Both the position numbers and the translations under genes were made by a program. The notes beneath the pieces were generated by a model, which searched no databases, had not been told where the DNA came from, and saw only the letters and a program-made list of their open reading frames with translations. Below are positions 17,350-26,867 of a DNA stretch of 64,000 nt, piece after piece. Source of the DNA: Pycnococcus provasolii (Eukaryota > Chlorophyta > Pseudoscourfieldiophyceae > Pseudoscourfieldiales). How positions within the stretch are numbered: the stretch's first letter is position 1; every line of letters begins with the position of its first letter. Where the stretch lies: contig CP150563.1 of the NCBI GenBank assembly GCA_049487715.1, forward strand, positions 248,001 to 312,000, read 5' to 3'.

Positions 17350-19476
17350 TTACGGTGTTTTTGCTACTGCGGCTGCGACGATTGACTCTCCCCAGGCTCG
17401 CCCAAGTGGCGGTGGAACGCTGTTTCCGACGATGCGATTCTCCGTGTCGATCTTGTCCGCCGGAGGTCCGAGTGTGTATGTCGATGAAACGTTGTATTCG
17501 TTAGGAAATTCGAAGAGACGCATCCGTTCGCGAGTACTGAATGTGCGACATTGTGACGGATGGAAATACGGACCGTGGCTCGGATCGCATCTCGTCAGAA
17601 CGGTCGCACTGGGTTCATTCCATTGCGGTTTGCCGTACTTTCGCCCAATCTCATGCCACTTGCCTCCGTCCGCACGGCGCTTGGCGCCCTTGTCACTTGG
17701 CTTCAAGCCTTCGGGCAGGTCCTTCGCACATTGGCCGGGCTGGAGTGCGTGCCACCGGGCGCAATCGTCATCGCCAAGCTTCTTCGCGTTGTGGCAGGGC
17801 ATGGTGCCACGTTGATCCGCAACCTTCGCGCATACGTGCTGTCCTGGAGTGACCTCAAGATTTTTCAAGTCGCCGATCGCATCCTCTAACGTCACGCACG
17901 GCTTGGCAGAACCCGAAGACGATGGACCCGGCTTGATAGCGATGGACTTCTTCGCGAACCAACCCATGTGCGTCGGCGTGCTCTCGCCTTTCCAAGAGCG
18001 GTGCGTCGGGGTCGGGTCGACAGGCATCTCCTCCCCGAGCCGAGCCATCACGACGAACAATCTCAGCCTATTTTGCGCGCAGCCAAAGTGAAGCGCGTTC
18101 ATGAGACGCAGCTTCACTTGGAAGCCCATCTCAACGGCGACCCTAAATAGCTCAGGCGCGAGCTCTGCAAAACCCGGTACCTCCTCGACGAGCGCGAACC
18201 GCAGGCGCGGCAGGTGGTTTGCGTCGAGAAGTGATGCGAAGTCGTTGTAAAGCATATTTCGCACGTCCCGCGTCTCCGCATCCGCATCCGCGAAATTGCG
18301 CGGGTTTGCGGTCGAGAGCCCCTGGCACGGTATGCCGCCCACCAATGCCTCGGCGTCCGCCTTGAGCTCGAAGAGGCGCCGCAATCGTTCAGAATTGCTC
18401 CCGATCTTGATGAGCTTTTTGTTGCTGAACGGATCGTGGAGCAGCTTATTGTAATCGTCCATGCTATTGTGGAACACAGTCGCCTTGGTGTTGAAGATCT
18501 TGAGCATGTTGTGTTGGTATGTGTTGATCGCGTCCGCATCGACATCCACACCCGCGAGCGGTACCATGCCCGCCTGCGACATTCCAACGCTCAGGCCGCC
18601 ACCACCACAGCAGACGTCGACAAATTTCAGATTGCCACTGCGACCAGCACCAGCACCTTGACGATCGTGCCAAGGGAGATAATCAGGGAGATTTTGAAAG
18701 TCTCCTTTGTCGTGGTTGTACGCGAAACGCACCATGGGATATCCGCCGAAATAATTGTACGGTTCCTTGAAGTCGTCGAGCTTACGCAGCTCGTCTAGGT
18801 GTAAATTGTCCGCGCGCATTGCAACGAATATCTCGACGCGCCCCGCGTTGCGCGCAGCCTTTGGCGTAGTCGTGGTTTTCTTTGAACTTCCGAGCACTGT
18901 ATCTTGGAATGTCACGAGACGGTGCACTTGTACTTTCCATATGCGGAGACTGACCTTCTCCGCACATGCGAAGATAGCGTAACCACCAGTTTTGAGCTTC
19001 ACGATGACACCAGGCTCCAAAAGGTACGGCACACCCTCGATCCTCACCACAGCTCGCGGTACCTTTGAAGAGTGCTCGTCGAGTAGAACGACATCGTCGT
19101 CCATCGCAGTGTGATGAAGCTTCGGCAAAGGTGGGCATGGGTAGCGCACGTGCATATCGTCTATCCACTTGACCCTATCCGCCGTTGCATCCTGAGCCTC
19201 TTTCACGATGTGAAAGTCCACGCCTTGATCCTGCTGGGACCGCTTACGCTTGCTTCCTGCCACGTATTGTGACATGTGCTGTTGTCCGAACGTGGGAACA
19301 GTTAGCCGAGGCGTCACCGTCATGCCGCCTTCAAGGTTAGCGGCAGTCGCGTGCTGAGGCCCCACGCCCGTCGCGAATCCTTCGTCGTCGTCGTCGTCGT
19401 CGTCGTCTCTGGTAAGGTCAATGATTTCTTGTTGGCTGAGTTGCCACCACTCGAGCTCGGATCCTACACGTTGCAT
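17350..19476 (-). CDS. DNA (cytosine-5)-methyltransferase with SUMO-interacting motif
   Basis: Motifs of a C5 methyltransferase occur in order: I VDVCCGGGGLSVGMSQAG, II GVDVDADA, IV GGIPCQGLS (catalytic Cys in PCQ), VI LVEEVPGF, VIII CAQNRLRLFVVMARL and X VGNSVPPPLGRAW. Upstream, about residues 130-290, lies a BAH-like segment (EGVPYLLEPGVIVKLKTGGY, EIFVAMRADNLHLDE). From the ATG at 19476 the product is 708 residues; an ATG at 19674 adds a repetitive TNTQTHKHT stretch that looks like leader. Near the N-terminus, EIIDLTR followed by eight Asp is a classic SUMO-interacting motif. In motif VI the usual ENV is EEV, keeping the base-contacting Glu. Maintenance or de novo class is undetermined. It is divergent from an ePHD gene. 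Confidence 0.88.
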   Translation of the reverse strand: MQRVGSELEWWQLSQQEIIDLTRDDDDDDDDEGFATGVGPQHATAANLEGGMTVTPRLTVPTFGQQHMSQYVAGSKRKRSQQDQGVDFHIVKEAQDATADRVKWIDDMHVRYPCPPLPKLHHTAMDDDVVLLDEHSSKVPRAVVRIEGVPYLLEPGVIVKLKTGGYAIFACAEKVSLRIWKVQVHRLVTFQDTVLGSSKKTTTTPKAARNAGRVEIFVAMRADNLHLDELRKLDDFKEPYNYFGGYPMVRFAYNHDKGDFQNLPDYLPWHDRQGAGAGRSGNLKFVDVCCGGGGLSVGMSQAGMVPLAGVDVDADAINTYQHNMLKIFNTKATVFHNSMDDYNKLLHDPFSNKKLIKIGSNSERLRRLFELKADAEALVGGIPCQGLSTANPRNFADADAETRDVRNMLYNDFASLLDANHLPRLRFALVEEVPGFAELAPELFRVAVEMGFQVKLRLMNALHFGCAQNRLRLFVVMARLGEEMPVDPTPTHRSWKGESTPTHMGWFAKKSIAIKPGPSSSGSAKPCVTLEDAIGDLKNLEVTPGQHVCAKVADQRGTMPCHNAKKLGDDDCARWHALQPGQCAKDLPEGLKPSDKGAKRRADGGKWHEIGRKYGKPQWNEPSATVLTRCDPSHGPYFHPSQCRTFSTRERMRLFEFPNEYNVSSTYTLGPPADKIDTENRIVGNSVPPPLGRAWGESIVAAAVAKTP

Positions 19477-19914
19477 GGTGCGTGTGTGTTTGTGTGTTTG
19501 TGTGTTTGTGTTAGTGTCGAGTGTTTTGAAACTTGGCAAGTTGTAGCCTTGGTCGCTTGGCGTGCAAGACCCTCCCTCCCGCAGACTGTACGCGCGAGAG
19601 TTAGAAGTGCGCGTGCTCAAAGCTGGGCGTGGGTGAGCGCCATGAGACGTACCTTGCGCAGACGGAGACGCCATTCGTTCTTGTTGACCGGGACAACAAG
19701 CTCTGTTTTGTTGTCAACAAGCAACAGGGTTGTTGTGCTCTGTTGGGGAGAGTTTGACAGGTGGGCGGAGGAGGGAAAATCAAAACATCGGTGGTTGGGG
19801 TTTGGGGTGTGTTTGGGGTTTTAGGGTGTGGTCCGCCCTCCGCCCTCCGGGGCTTTCATTCTAAGACTCCAGTCTCACCGTGGCGTTAGTTCCTCCGATC
19901 CCGACCCTTTTCCT

Positions 19915-21747
19915 ATGGCGGCTCCCAGCCATGCAGGCATGCTCACGTGTCCCATCTGCAACACCTTCCAGGCGAAGACTGAACTGGAAATTGCCTCACA
20001 CGCAGAGCGGTGCCGCCCGCGCAATAAACCAGAAACGCTCGACGCGGCGCAGCTCGCCGCACCTGCGACGACGCGCGAGACGACGACGCATGCCAAACGC
20101 AAGACGTCGTCAACGCCCGCGAAACCTCGCGATCCACTTGGGGATGTTTCCGAACAGTGCTGTGTGTTTTGCTTAAGGCCGAGAGGAGAGGGTGCATTCA
20201 GACAAGTTCATTCGCAGGAGTACGGCGTTTTCAGTACACACGTGCTGTGCGCTTTGTACAACAGTGGTGTGCCCGCAGAGACTGATGACACAGGAGCGTC
20301 TATAGCAAGGGGGGCAACCGTCGAGCTCAAACGTGCCCACACTGGCCCTCCACACTTATGCAGCGCGCACAAGTGTCGCAAAAAGCGGGCTCTGCTCGGA
20401 TGTGCCCACCCAAAATGCCCACGAGAATTTCACTTTCCCTGTGCGCGCGAGCTCGCACGAGAAGGGCGTGCGGTCTTTGCGAAGAATGTCAGAGCCTGTG
20501 CGTGCTTTGAGCACATGGAGTGGCTGCGCTCGCAGATGGAGTGTGAGGAGAATTTCAGCGGCATATGGTTCGAAAGGGAGGTGAACGAGCAAGGTGCCGC
20601 TGCCGAGCCAACAACGACGAAGGATGAAGCGGAGGCGGACGAGAATGCGGAACGACTCCAACGAGAGGAAACGGAACGCCGTGCACGCGAGGAGGCGGAG
20701 GGTGCACGAAAGAAGGAGGAGGAAGTTCGCCGCATTCGAGAAGAAGAAGAGCAGAAAAGAGAGGAGGCGCGACGCCGAGGGGAAACGGAGCGCCGTGCAC
20801 GCGAGGAGGCGCTACGCCGAGAGGAAACGGAACGCCGTGCACGCGAGGGGGCGGAGGGTGCACGAAAGAAGGAGGAAGTTCGCCGCATTCGAGAAGAAGA
20901 GAAGGAGAGAGAGGAGGCGCGACGCGCCACCGCCATCGCCGCCGTCATTCCGCCAGATTCAGGTCTTTTCCCTGACCCGCCGATTTTTCTGCTCGGGCAC
21001 GCGCTCACGCACTCGCAGCTTGCAATTGCTCGCAAGACAATGAGAGCGATGAGGAATGAGCCTGGAGACACCCCGCTATGGAAGACGATTCGTGTGCTGA
21101 GTAAGAACACGAGCGTGAACACGACCGTAAGTACAGAGCACCTTCAGCGCTCTCTGTTATCTCTTCTTGGCGTCGACGAAGAATGTCTTCTTGGGAACGT
21201 TCTCGACGACCCAGAAGACGTTCTCGTTCATCAACCCAGCAAAAGGGAGGATGTGACAAGAGCGATCAAACGCGCCTGCCATTACATGCTTTTGAACGAG
21301 GATGTGATTTTACGATCTCGACGCAAGTTTGTGGCTGGAGATGTCATTGCTCCCGTCGGTGGTGTGGTTATGACGGAGGCTGAGTACGACACCGTGCGCT
21401 ATCCCAAGTCGTTCTCCGCATCAAGTGTGGCAGATTTGCTCGACCATGATGTCGTGCTGGAATCGGCATCATCCATATGCCACTATGATGGTGGCACTGC
21501 CGTTTTCGTCAAACCTGGTCGTCAGGATGATTTAGATCTCTGCATTCCAATCGGCCGCAACGCTCGTCGCGACCAAACGTCTTTTCTGGATGTGGAGGTG
21601 TTTGGCGTCCCTCTTCGCTTCCTCATCGCTGCGACGAACATCAAAGAGCAAGATACCATTTACCCACCTCGCAACATCGCGAAAGAGAGAGTTGTGGAGT
21701 TGCTTGCAACGGCTAGCGGAGCGGCGAAGCGCGCGAAGTTGAACTGA
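19915..21747 (+). CDS. Extended-PHD (ePHD) zinc-finger protein with charged coiled coil
   Basis: The first ATG in frame is 19915, since 19828 is a GTG; the product is 610 residues. A small N-terminal zinc finger (CPICNTFQAKTELEIASHAERC, split by spacing C2HC) comes first. An extended PHD/ADD-like cassette follows (CCVFCLRPRGEG, THVLCALYNSG, CSAHKCRKKRALLGC, CPREFHFPCARE, CACFEH), as in chromatin readers of the PHF/AF10 type. Residues ~245-345 are a long Glu/Arg coiled coil built of repeated ETERRAREEAEGARKKEE units (DNA repeat 20640-20935). The C-terminal ~230 residues are a globular unknown domain. A histone- or nucleosome-binding role is inferred. It sits head-to-head with the DNA methyltransferase. 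Confidence 0.75.
   Translation: MAAPSHAGMLTCPICNTFQAKTELEIASHAERCRPRNKPETLDAAQLAAPATTRETTTHAKRKTSSTPAKPRDPLGDVSEQCCVFCLRPRGEGAFRQVHSQEYGVFSTHVLCALYNSGVPAETDDTGASIARGATVELKRAHTGPPHLCSAHKCRKKRALLGCAHPKCPREFHFPCARELAREGRAVFAKNVRACACFEHMEWLRSQMECEENFSGIWFEREVNEQGAAAEPTTTKDEAEADENAERLQREETERRAREEAEGARKKEEEVRRIREEEEQKREEARRRGETERRAREEALRREETERRAREGAEGARKKEEVRRIREEEKEREEARRATAIAAVIPPDSGLFPDPPIFLLGHALTHSQLAIARKTMRAMRNEPGDTPLWKTIRVLSKNTSVNTTVSTEHLQRSLLSLLGVDEECLLGNVLDDPEDVLVHQPSKREDVTRAIKRACHYMLLNEDVILRSRRKFVAGDVIAPVGGVVMTEAEYDTVRYPKSFSASSVADLLDHDVVLESASSICHYDGGTAVFVKPGRQDDLDLCIPIGRNARRDQTSFLDVEVFGVPLRFLIAATNIKEQDTIYPPRNIAKERVVELLATASGAAKRAKLN
20640..20935 (+). repeat. In-gene tandem repeat encoding a Glu/Arg coiled coil
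   Basis: Imperfect units built on GAGGAAACGGAACGCCGTGC and GGTGCACGAAAGAAGGAGGA recur four times in whole or part inside the ePHD gene. Unit length and phase keep the frame, so copy number can change without breaking the protein. Confidence 0.7.
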
Positions 21748-21799
21748 GATTTGACTGTGTTGCCCACACAGGACAATGTTGCTTGTAATCAGAGCTGCG

Positions 21800-21890
21800 A
21801 TAGCTCATTCATTCAATCGTGGAATTTGGTTTTTTTGTCCAACGGTCGTCCATTCACACCGTTCACATTCACCATCCAGCTTATTCAGTG
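21800..21890 (+). repeat. Copy 3 of the dispersed post-stop element
   Basis: Begins ~53 bp after the ePHD gene stop, between convergent genes. It reads GCTCATTCATTCAATCG..., GTCCAACGGTCGTCC, ATTCACACCGTTCAC, ATTCACCATCCAGC, matching the copies at 63546 and (reversed) 24681-24771 nearly end to end. A TGTAA signal (21784) and the palindrome GTAGTACTAC (21912-21921) flank it. Confidence 0.6.
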
Positions 21891-22020
21891 GCGCCATTCA
21901 GCAGCGCGTTTGTAGTACTACATGGCGCTGGGGATTTCGAGTCTTTTGACTTGATGAAGAACATTATTGTTCACGTAAAAAACACAATTCTTGTTTTTTT
22001 TCACAATTCTTTTACACAAT

Positions 22021-24333
22021 TTACATCACCGCGTCGATGTGAAAACCAACCTCAAGGTTTCTGCGCACGAGCTCTTCGTGTACAGCGTCCGTCCACTTCT
22101 TTGAGGAGCCATCTCGAGCGGAGGCGACGACAATGATCGCCTCCCAGCGATGCACGTGCTTCACCGCATCCGGAGTGAGTTTGTGTGCAACACGATCGTC
22201 AAGCTTTTCACTCCGACTCAACTCGAGCGCTTCTAGTGTGGTCACCACCACGTCACACGCAGGTCGCGTATACCCGTGGTTCGTCGAGCCCCACATCTCA
22301 AGTTCGCCGATAAGTGCGAGCTCCTCCGCAGGGTGCCCGAGCACCTCCAAGCACTCAGCATGCTGATTCCATCGCTTCGTGGCGACGCTGCTGTCTGCGA
22401 AGCTAAGCGCGGCACTCGAGGCTCGATCCGTGCCCGGAAACCACGTATCTTCATCTGCACTGTGATTGTCATCAGCCATGACAGCGTTGATGATTCGTTG
22501 CTTCACCTCGCTCGGGTTGAGTGGCGGCTCAGCGCGTTTCCCCGCGGCGGATGCTCGCCAGGCGGTAGGTACGAAGAGGCACGACGATGCACTGGCAAAG
22601 TGCCGATCGAGTGCACCGTGGAACGTCTCGGCAACGCGCACGGTGGGGCACACGATCAGCGTTGCGCCTAGGCACTTGTGCTCGACACGCAAGCTGACGG
22701 CGAACATCAGAAGCACACGCAGAAGAGCGCGCACCTCCACGGCACCCCACGGCGTTCCAGACACCTGCGAGTCGCTTGTGCTGAGGTTGAGCGGCGTGAT
22801 CGACGCGCGTTCCGCGGGAGGGGCGGGTGGCACTGGCACATCCTTGAGACTGAGATACCCTCCGTCCGTCTTTGCGACCATTTCAGCAGTCTCCACGAGA
22901 TTGTCCACCTTAGCGTTGCTCCAAGCCTCCACCAGCGACGAGTACTCGATCACCTCCGCGGTGCTGCATAGCCCCATTTTTTGGCGAAGCACGGTCGCGT
23001 GCCCGTCCACGGGCGTTTGCCACTGTGCCTTATTCTGCTCGACCTTGAATGCCGTCTCGTCGCACTTATACGCTTCCGCCTCGTCTACAAATGCTTCATG
23101 TATCCAATTTGGTATGTAAGGCGTGGCGTTGCTCGCTCTGTCTGCATCCGTCTGCGTCGGAAGCTTGCACTGTCGCGCCGTCACGCGACACCGTGCCGCG
23201 TGCACAGCGCATCGCGACGCGAAGAGATATCCGTCGGGTCCATTTGGCGTCCACATATGGTCCTCTCGGTACGCTCTACGCGCTCGTTCTCGGTTCGCCG
23301 CAATCTGTGTGCGTACACCAGCGTCGGTGAAGTGCCAAAGCGCGTTCGTGCTTGACGACCCGACTGACACGGCCGTGCAGTGGTTGTATGGCAAATTCTT
23401 CCACTTGACGAGCGCGTTGGAGTTGACGAGTGCGCAGATGCGTTCGGGGTAGATGTGCGTGGGGTGGAATTCTTCATAGAGTGTGTCGACCGTTGCTGGT
23501 GGTCTCTGTGGAAGGTTGACGCACGCTCGCGTCAGAAACGTGCACGGCGGTGCCGAGGCGACGTACGACTTGAAGCCCACGTCCAAGAGAAGCTGCGCCT
23601 CTCCGGGTGAAACACGATCTGATTGCGCTTGGCGCTGGTAGTCGTTGCGTGTTTGTTGAGTTGGTTTTGGTGGTTTGAAGTTCCCCGCTCGGTCGACGTG
23701 CTTTCTGTGGAACGCGCGAATGAGACTTGCGATAGCACCCCACGCGCCCAGCCCGTGTTCTTCCACGGCGCGCCATTTGGCCTTTTGCTGTTGATGCGTG
23801 AGCACGACTGTGCATCCAGCGGCGTTGGTTGTTTGGGCGTCACCTCCTCGCAAGCTGACTCGTTCAGGGTGTCTATTGTTTTGTTGGTTGAGTGCTAACT
23901 TGTGCATGTCAATGTGCAAGGCGACAGTTTCCCACGAAATCCACGTCGCTGAGCGTGGAGGAAGGCGCATCCACTTGATCAAATACGAGAATTGCGCGGC
24001 TTGTCCCTGAGAGGTGCTATCGACACGCCTCGCGGCAAGTATCCGCTCAGGTACCCCGTGGAGTGCAAAGGTATGCAGTGACGAGTCGGGCGAGTACCCA
24101 ACTACATTGCAGTGAACGGTTTGACTCAGATGAAACGACGTGGAAGAGTTTGATGCTGAAGTTGATGCCGCTGCTGCTGAAGCTGCTGCTGCTGTTGACT
24201 GGGCCCTTTTACCTTCGTCGGGAGAGAAGAGGGTCATGAGAGACAGCGCGCGCGCGTCGGTCAGGCAGTAGGACTGCTCCGTGGCTACCCGCGACTTACT
24301 TGCTGCCGAAGAAGCGGCGGCGGCGGCGGCCAT
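22021..24333 (-). CDS. Degenerate CHD-like protein: two chromodomains and a dead SNF2-type half-ATPase
   Basis: The ATG at 24333 (MAAAAAASSAAS) gives 770 residues; an ATG at 24495 adds an unlikely leader. Chromodomain 1 is visible as YLIKWMRLPPRSATWISWE and chromodomain 2 as ICALVNSNALVKWKNLPYNH, the tandem order of CHD remodellers. The C-terminal ~180 residues resemble SNF2 lobe 1 (GATLIVCPTVRVAETFHGAL, DVVVTTLEALELSRSEKL, HRWEAIIVVASARDGSSKKW). The Walker A loop (normally GLGKT) is absent, the DEAH-type box reads VASA, and lobe 2 is missing. It is therefore probably a chromatin-binding pseudo-ATPase or a truncated gene. TGTAA overlaps the stop codon region. Confidence 0.6.
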   Translation of the reverse strand: MAAAAAASSAASKSRVATEQSYCLTDARALSLMTLFSPDEGKRAQSTAAAASAAAASTSASNSSTSFHLSQTVHCNVVGYSPDSSLHTFALHGVPERILAARRVDSTSQGQAAQFSYLIKWMRLPPRSATWISWETVALHIDMHKLALNQQNNRHPERVSLRGGDAQTTNAAGCTVVLTHQQQKAKWRAVEEHGLGAWGAIASLIRAFHRKHVDRAGNFKPPKPTQQTRNDYQRQAQSDRVSPGEAQLLLDVGFKSYVASAPPCTFLTRACVNLPQRPPATVDTLYEEFHPTHIYPERICALVNSNALVKWKNLPYNHCTAVSVGSSSTNALWHFTDAGVRTQIAANRERARRAYREDHMWTPNGPDGYLFASRCAVHAARCRVTARQCKLPTQTDADRASNATPYIPNWIHEAFVDEAEAYKCDETAFKVEQNKAQWQTPVDGHATVLRQKMGLCSTAEVIEYSSLVEAWSNAKVDNLVETAEMVAKTDGGYLSLKDVPVPPAPPAERASITPLNLSTSDSQVSGTPWGAVEVRALLRVLLMFAVSLRVEHKCLGATLIVCPTVRVAETFHGALDRHFASASSCLFVPTAWRASAAGKRAEPPLNPSEVKQRIINAVMADDNHSADEDTWFPGTDRASSAALSFADSSVATKRWNQHAECLEVLGHPAEELALIGELEMWGSTNHGYTRPACDVVVTTLEALELSRSEKLDDRVAHKLTPDAVKHVHRWEAIIVVASARDGSSKKWTDAVHEELVRRNLEVGFHIDAVM

Positions 24334-24680
24334 GGCTGGCGCAATTATTGTGAGACGCGCGATGAAGTTGAAGCCTAGGCTAGGGGTTGGGAGAGGTGGT
24401 CGGAGGAACTGGTCGGAGGGGCAATTTGCACTCTGCACTCGGATAGGGGGTTTCGGGGGAACAAGTACTACATAGGGTATGTTTCTGTCACACATTATTT
24501 TTTGAGTTCATATCCAAGGAAAGGAAAGGATGAATGCCGCCATGCCACTTCTCCCAATTCCCAAAATACAGTAGTACTACACGTCCGTCTGCGAGCAACG
24601 GCATCCTGATGAGGAGGACTTCCTTTATGTGCACTTAAGGTTGGCGGATTGTCGATAGCGCACGACGCCGTGATACCCTG

Positions 24681-24771
24681 AAGAAAAAGACTGGATGGTG
24701 AATGGGAAAAATAAAAAAATTGTGTGAATGAGTGGACGACTGTTGGACAAAGTAAAGTACACTATCCATAG
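24681..24771 (-). repeat. Copy 4 of the dispersed post-stop element
   Basis: Lies 14 bp past the JmjC gene stop, read on the minus strand: GTGTACTTTACTTTGTC (24746-24762, exact match to 4146-4162), CAACAGTCGTCCACTCATTC, then a T-rich insertion and CCATTCACCATCCAG. Orientation is sense with respect to the JmjC gene. The rest of 24496-24680 holds the palindrome GTAGTACTAC (24571-24580) and no gene. Confidence 0.6.
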
Positions 24772-24784
24772 CTACACAGCAAAA

Positions 24785-26568
24785 TTACCGTTTCACCTTC
24801 GCAATTGCGGTCGCCAGCTGCTGGGTTACCATCTTCACGCAGTCGTTTATGTTCGTGTTCTGCTCGTAGAAGTTGCGCATAACTGTGATGCTCGGGTCGA
24901 GTGAAAGTGCATAGTGCCACCATCCTTTGGGAACGATGATAGCCTCGCCAGGATGAAGCACGGTCTGTACAGGATTCGCCTTCGCGTGGTATGTGAGAGA
25001 GTCCGCACCCTCTCGTGCGTGAGGCGGATGATTGCGGAGCCACGCGCTCCAGTCTTTTGAGGATGAAGCAAGAGCCTGGTCGGCACGCAACGCCTCGCGC
25101 AGCGGATCGACAGCGCTCTGCACGGTTTCCTTCTCCGTCGATAGCACGCTAAGGTGCTCGGCATCACTCGGCGGGTAGAGGACGATCCACTTGCGCCCAA
25201 CCACCTGGCCGAGCCACGCATGCGCACCGCCGGCGTCGAAGTGCAATCTCGTTATCGTGTGCCTTGGCCCAGTCTGTGGTTTTGTTTCGTGTGTTGGAAT
25301 GTTAGTGATTCATGGCTGTTGTATGTGCCCAGTTGTATGTGCTCGGTTCGAGGTGGACTTACGAAAACCTTCGTCAGAGCGCGCTCGGATGTTTCTGCCC
25401 AATCCATGAATACATCGCGCATCTCAGGCTGCTGCATTTTCGCGCTGATCGCCTTTGAAACCTCACTCATGATGACTCGATTGTGATCCACGACGGCGGA
25501 GAAGTACGGACTGGGGCATGCGTCGCGCATAGCTGCGCTCTCTGAGAACGCTCGCCAGCCGTTCAAGTAAAACGGCGGCGGCGCACCTGTCGAGGGAGGA
25601 TCCGACGACTCTCGACATGCGGCGGCGGTAACGTCGGTAAGTGGCTTCGACGTGATTGCGTCGCGCGCCTGCTTTTCCGCCGCGCTGAGACGCCTTGGCG
25701 AGTCACGCTCCATCACGTACTGCACAAAGTCGCTTAGGTCAGTCATCGCGACAATCTGAGGGCGGCCGTCAACATTCTTATCCCGGTGTCTCGCGGGCGC
25801 GCGATCGTTCGCCATGATCGGAGGAAGCTCGTCGTGGCCACTATCCACCACCGACATCGAGGATGGAATGCTTTCGGCGCTGTCGACAATATTGTCGCCA
25901 CTTCCCGCGGCGCGCGCGTGGACAAGATTGTCGAATGTCCACGGCGTGTATGGTACGTTGTCGTTCCCTGCGAAGGCTGGCCAGTCGTGGAAGCCGTCAG
26001 ACACCACGACGGGCATTCCCTCGCCCGTCGACCCTTTCAGCACGTCGTAGAGTACGCTTTCAGCGTCAACGGCGGCGACGCGGCGTACTGCTGGCACGCG
26101 TCCTCGTCCAAGCGTCTTCATGCCCGCCTGCACGTCGTCCGCGTGTTTCTGCAGGTATGCACACGCCGTGATCCACTCCTCCGTCGGGCGCGCAGGCTCC
26201 GGCTTGTTTGCGAGCGCCGCGCGTCCAGCCGCACACTGCAGCTGCGTCATCGTCATGCCCGTTTGCAGTAGAACCTCCGCAAGTCTTCCAGCATCATCGT
26301 CGGGAGGCTCGCCGAACGGATACTGCGCCACGTGTATTTCTGGGTATGCACCTCCCTCCTCGTACAGGTCGACGTTCGCGGGCTCGCGCTTGATTCTCTC
26401 CTCGAGTTGTTTTGTGTCCGTGTTGTTGTTTTGCGTGCGTTCGGTGCATGTCGTCGTCGTCGTCGTCGTTTCGTTGCGTATCTTCAGGTTCGTCGGCGTA
26501 GGCGTGTTTCCGATGGGGCTGCTCAGCAGAGTGAGTAGGCTAGCTTGCGTGACTTTGTTGCTCGCCAT
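24785..26568 (-). CDS. JmjC-domain Fe(II)/2-oxoglutarate oxygenase (JMJD5/FIH-like), two exons
   Basis: Exon 1 is 26568-25363 and exon 2 is 25273-24785, with an 89-nt intron (25274-25362; donor GTAAGT, branch-like CACTAAC, acceptor CACAG). The splice is phase 0 and restores the cupin motif: ...TKVF joined to TGPRHTITRLHFDAGG. The product is 564 residues. The iron ligands are H and D of LHFDAGG and the later H of KGWWHYALSLDPS, and the 2-oxoglutarate side has VVGRKWIVLYPP. All JmjC signatures are therefore intact, and the enzyme should hydroxylate or demethylate a protein (or act on tRNA, as TYW5-like members do). The N-terminal ~150 residues are unassigned. It is divergent from the gene at ~26868. 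Confidence 0.85.
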
Positions 26569-26867
26569 GGTTCCCCGTGTGTTTGTTTTTTGCGTTACCG
26601 TCGCCAGCGAGGGGGCGAGGGCAGGGAGCCAGGGCAGGGCAGGGAAGGGGAGGGGGAAGGGGGAAGAGGGCGGGGAAAGAGGGCGGGGAAAGGTTCAAGG
26701 GCGGGTTCTGGACGGATTCCGTGTTGTTGCTTCCCCTCCCCTCGCCCACGTCACTTCTCCAACACCACTCCATCCCCTTCCCTTCCCCCCCGCCCGAACT
26801 CACTCCGCCATATCCGCCCCCCTCCTCCCACGCCAGCGCACGCCACCACCCACTTCGCACTCCCAGC

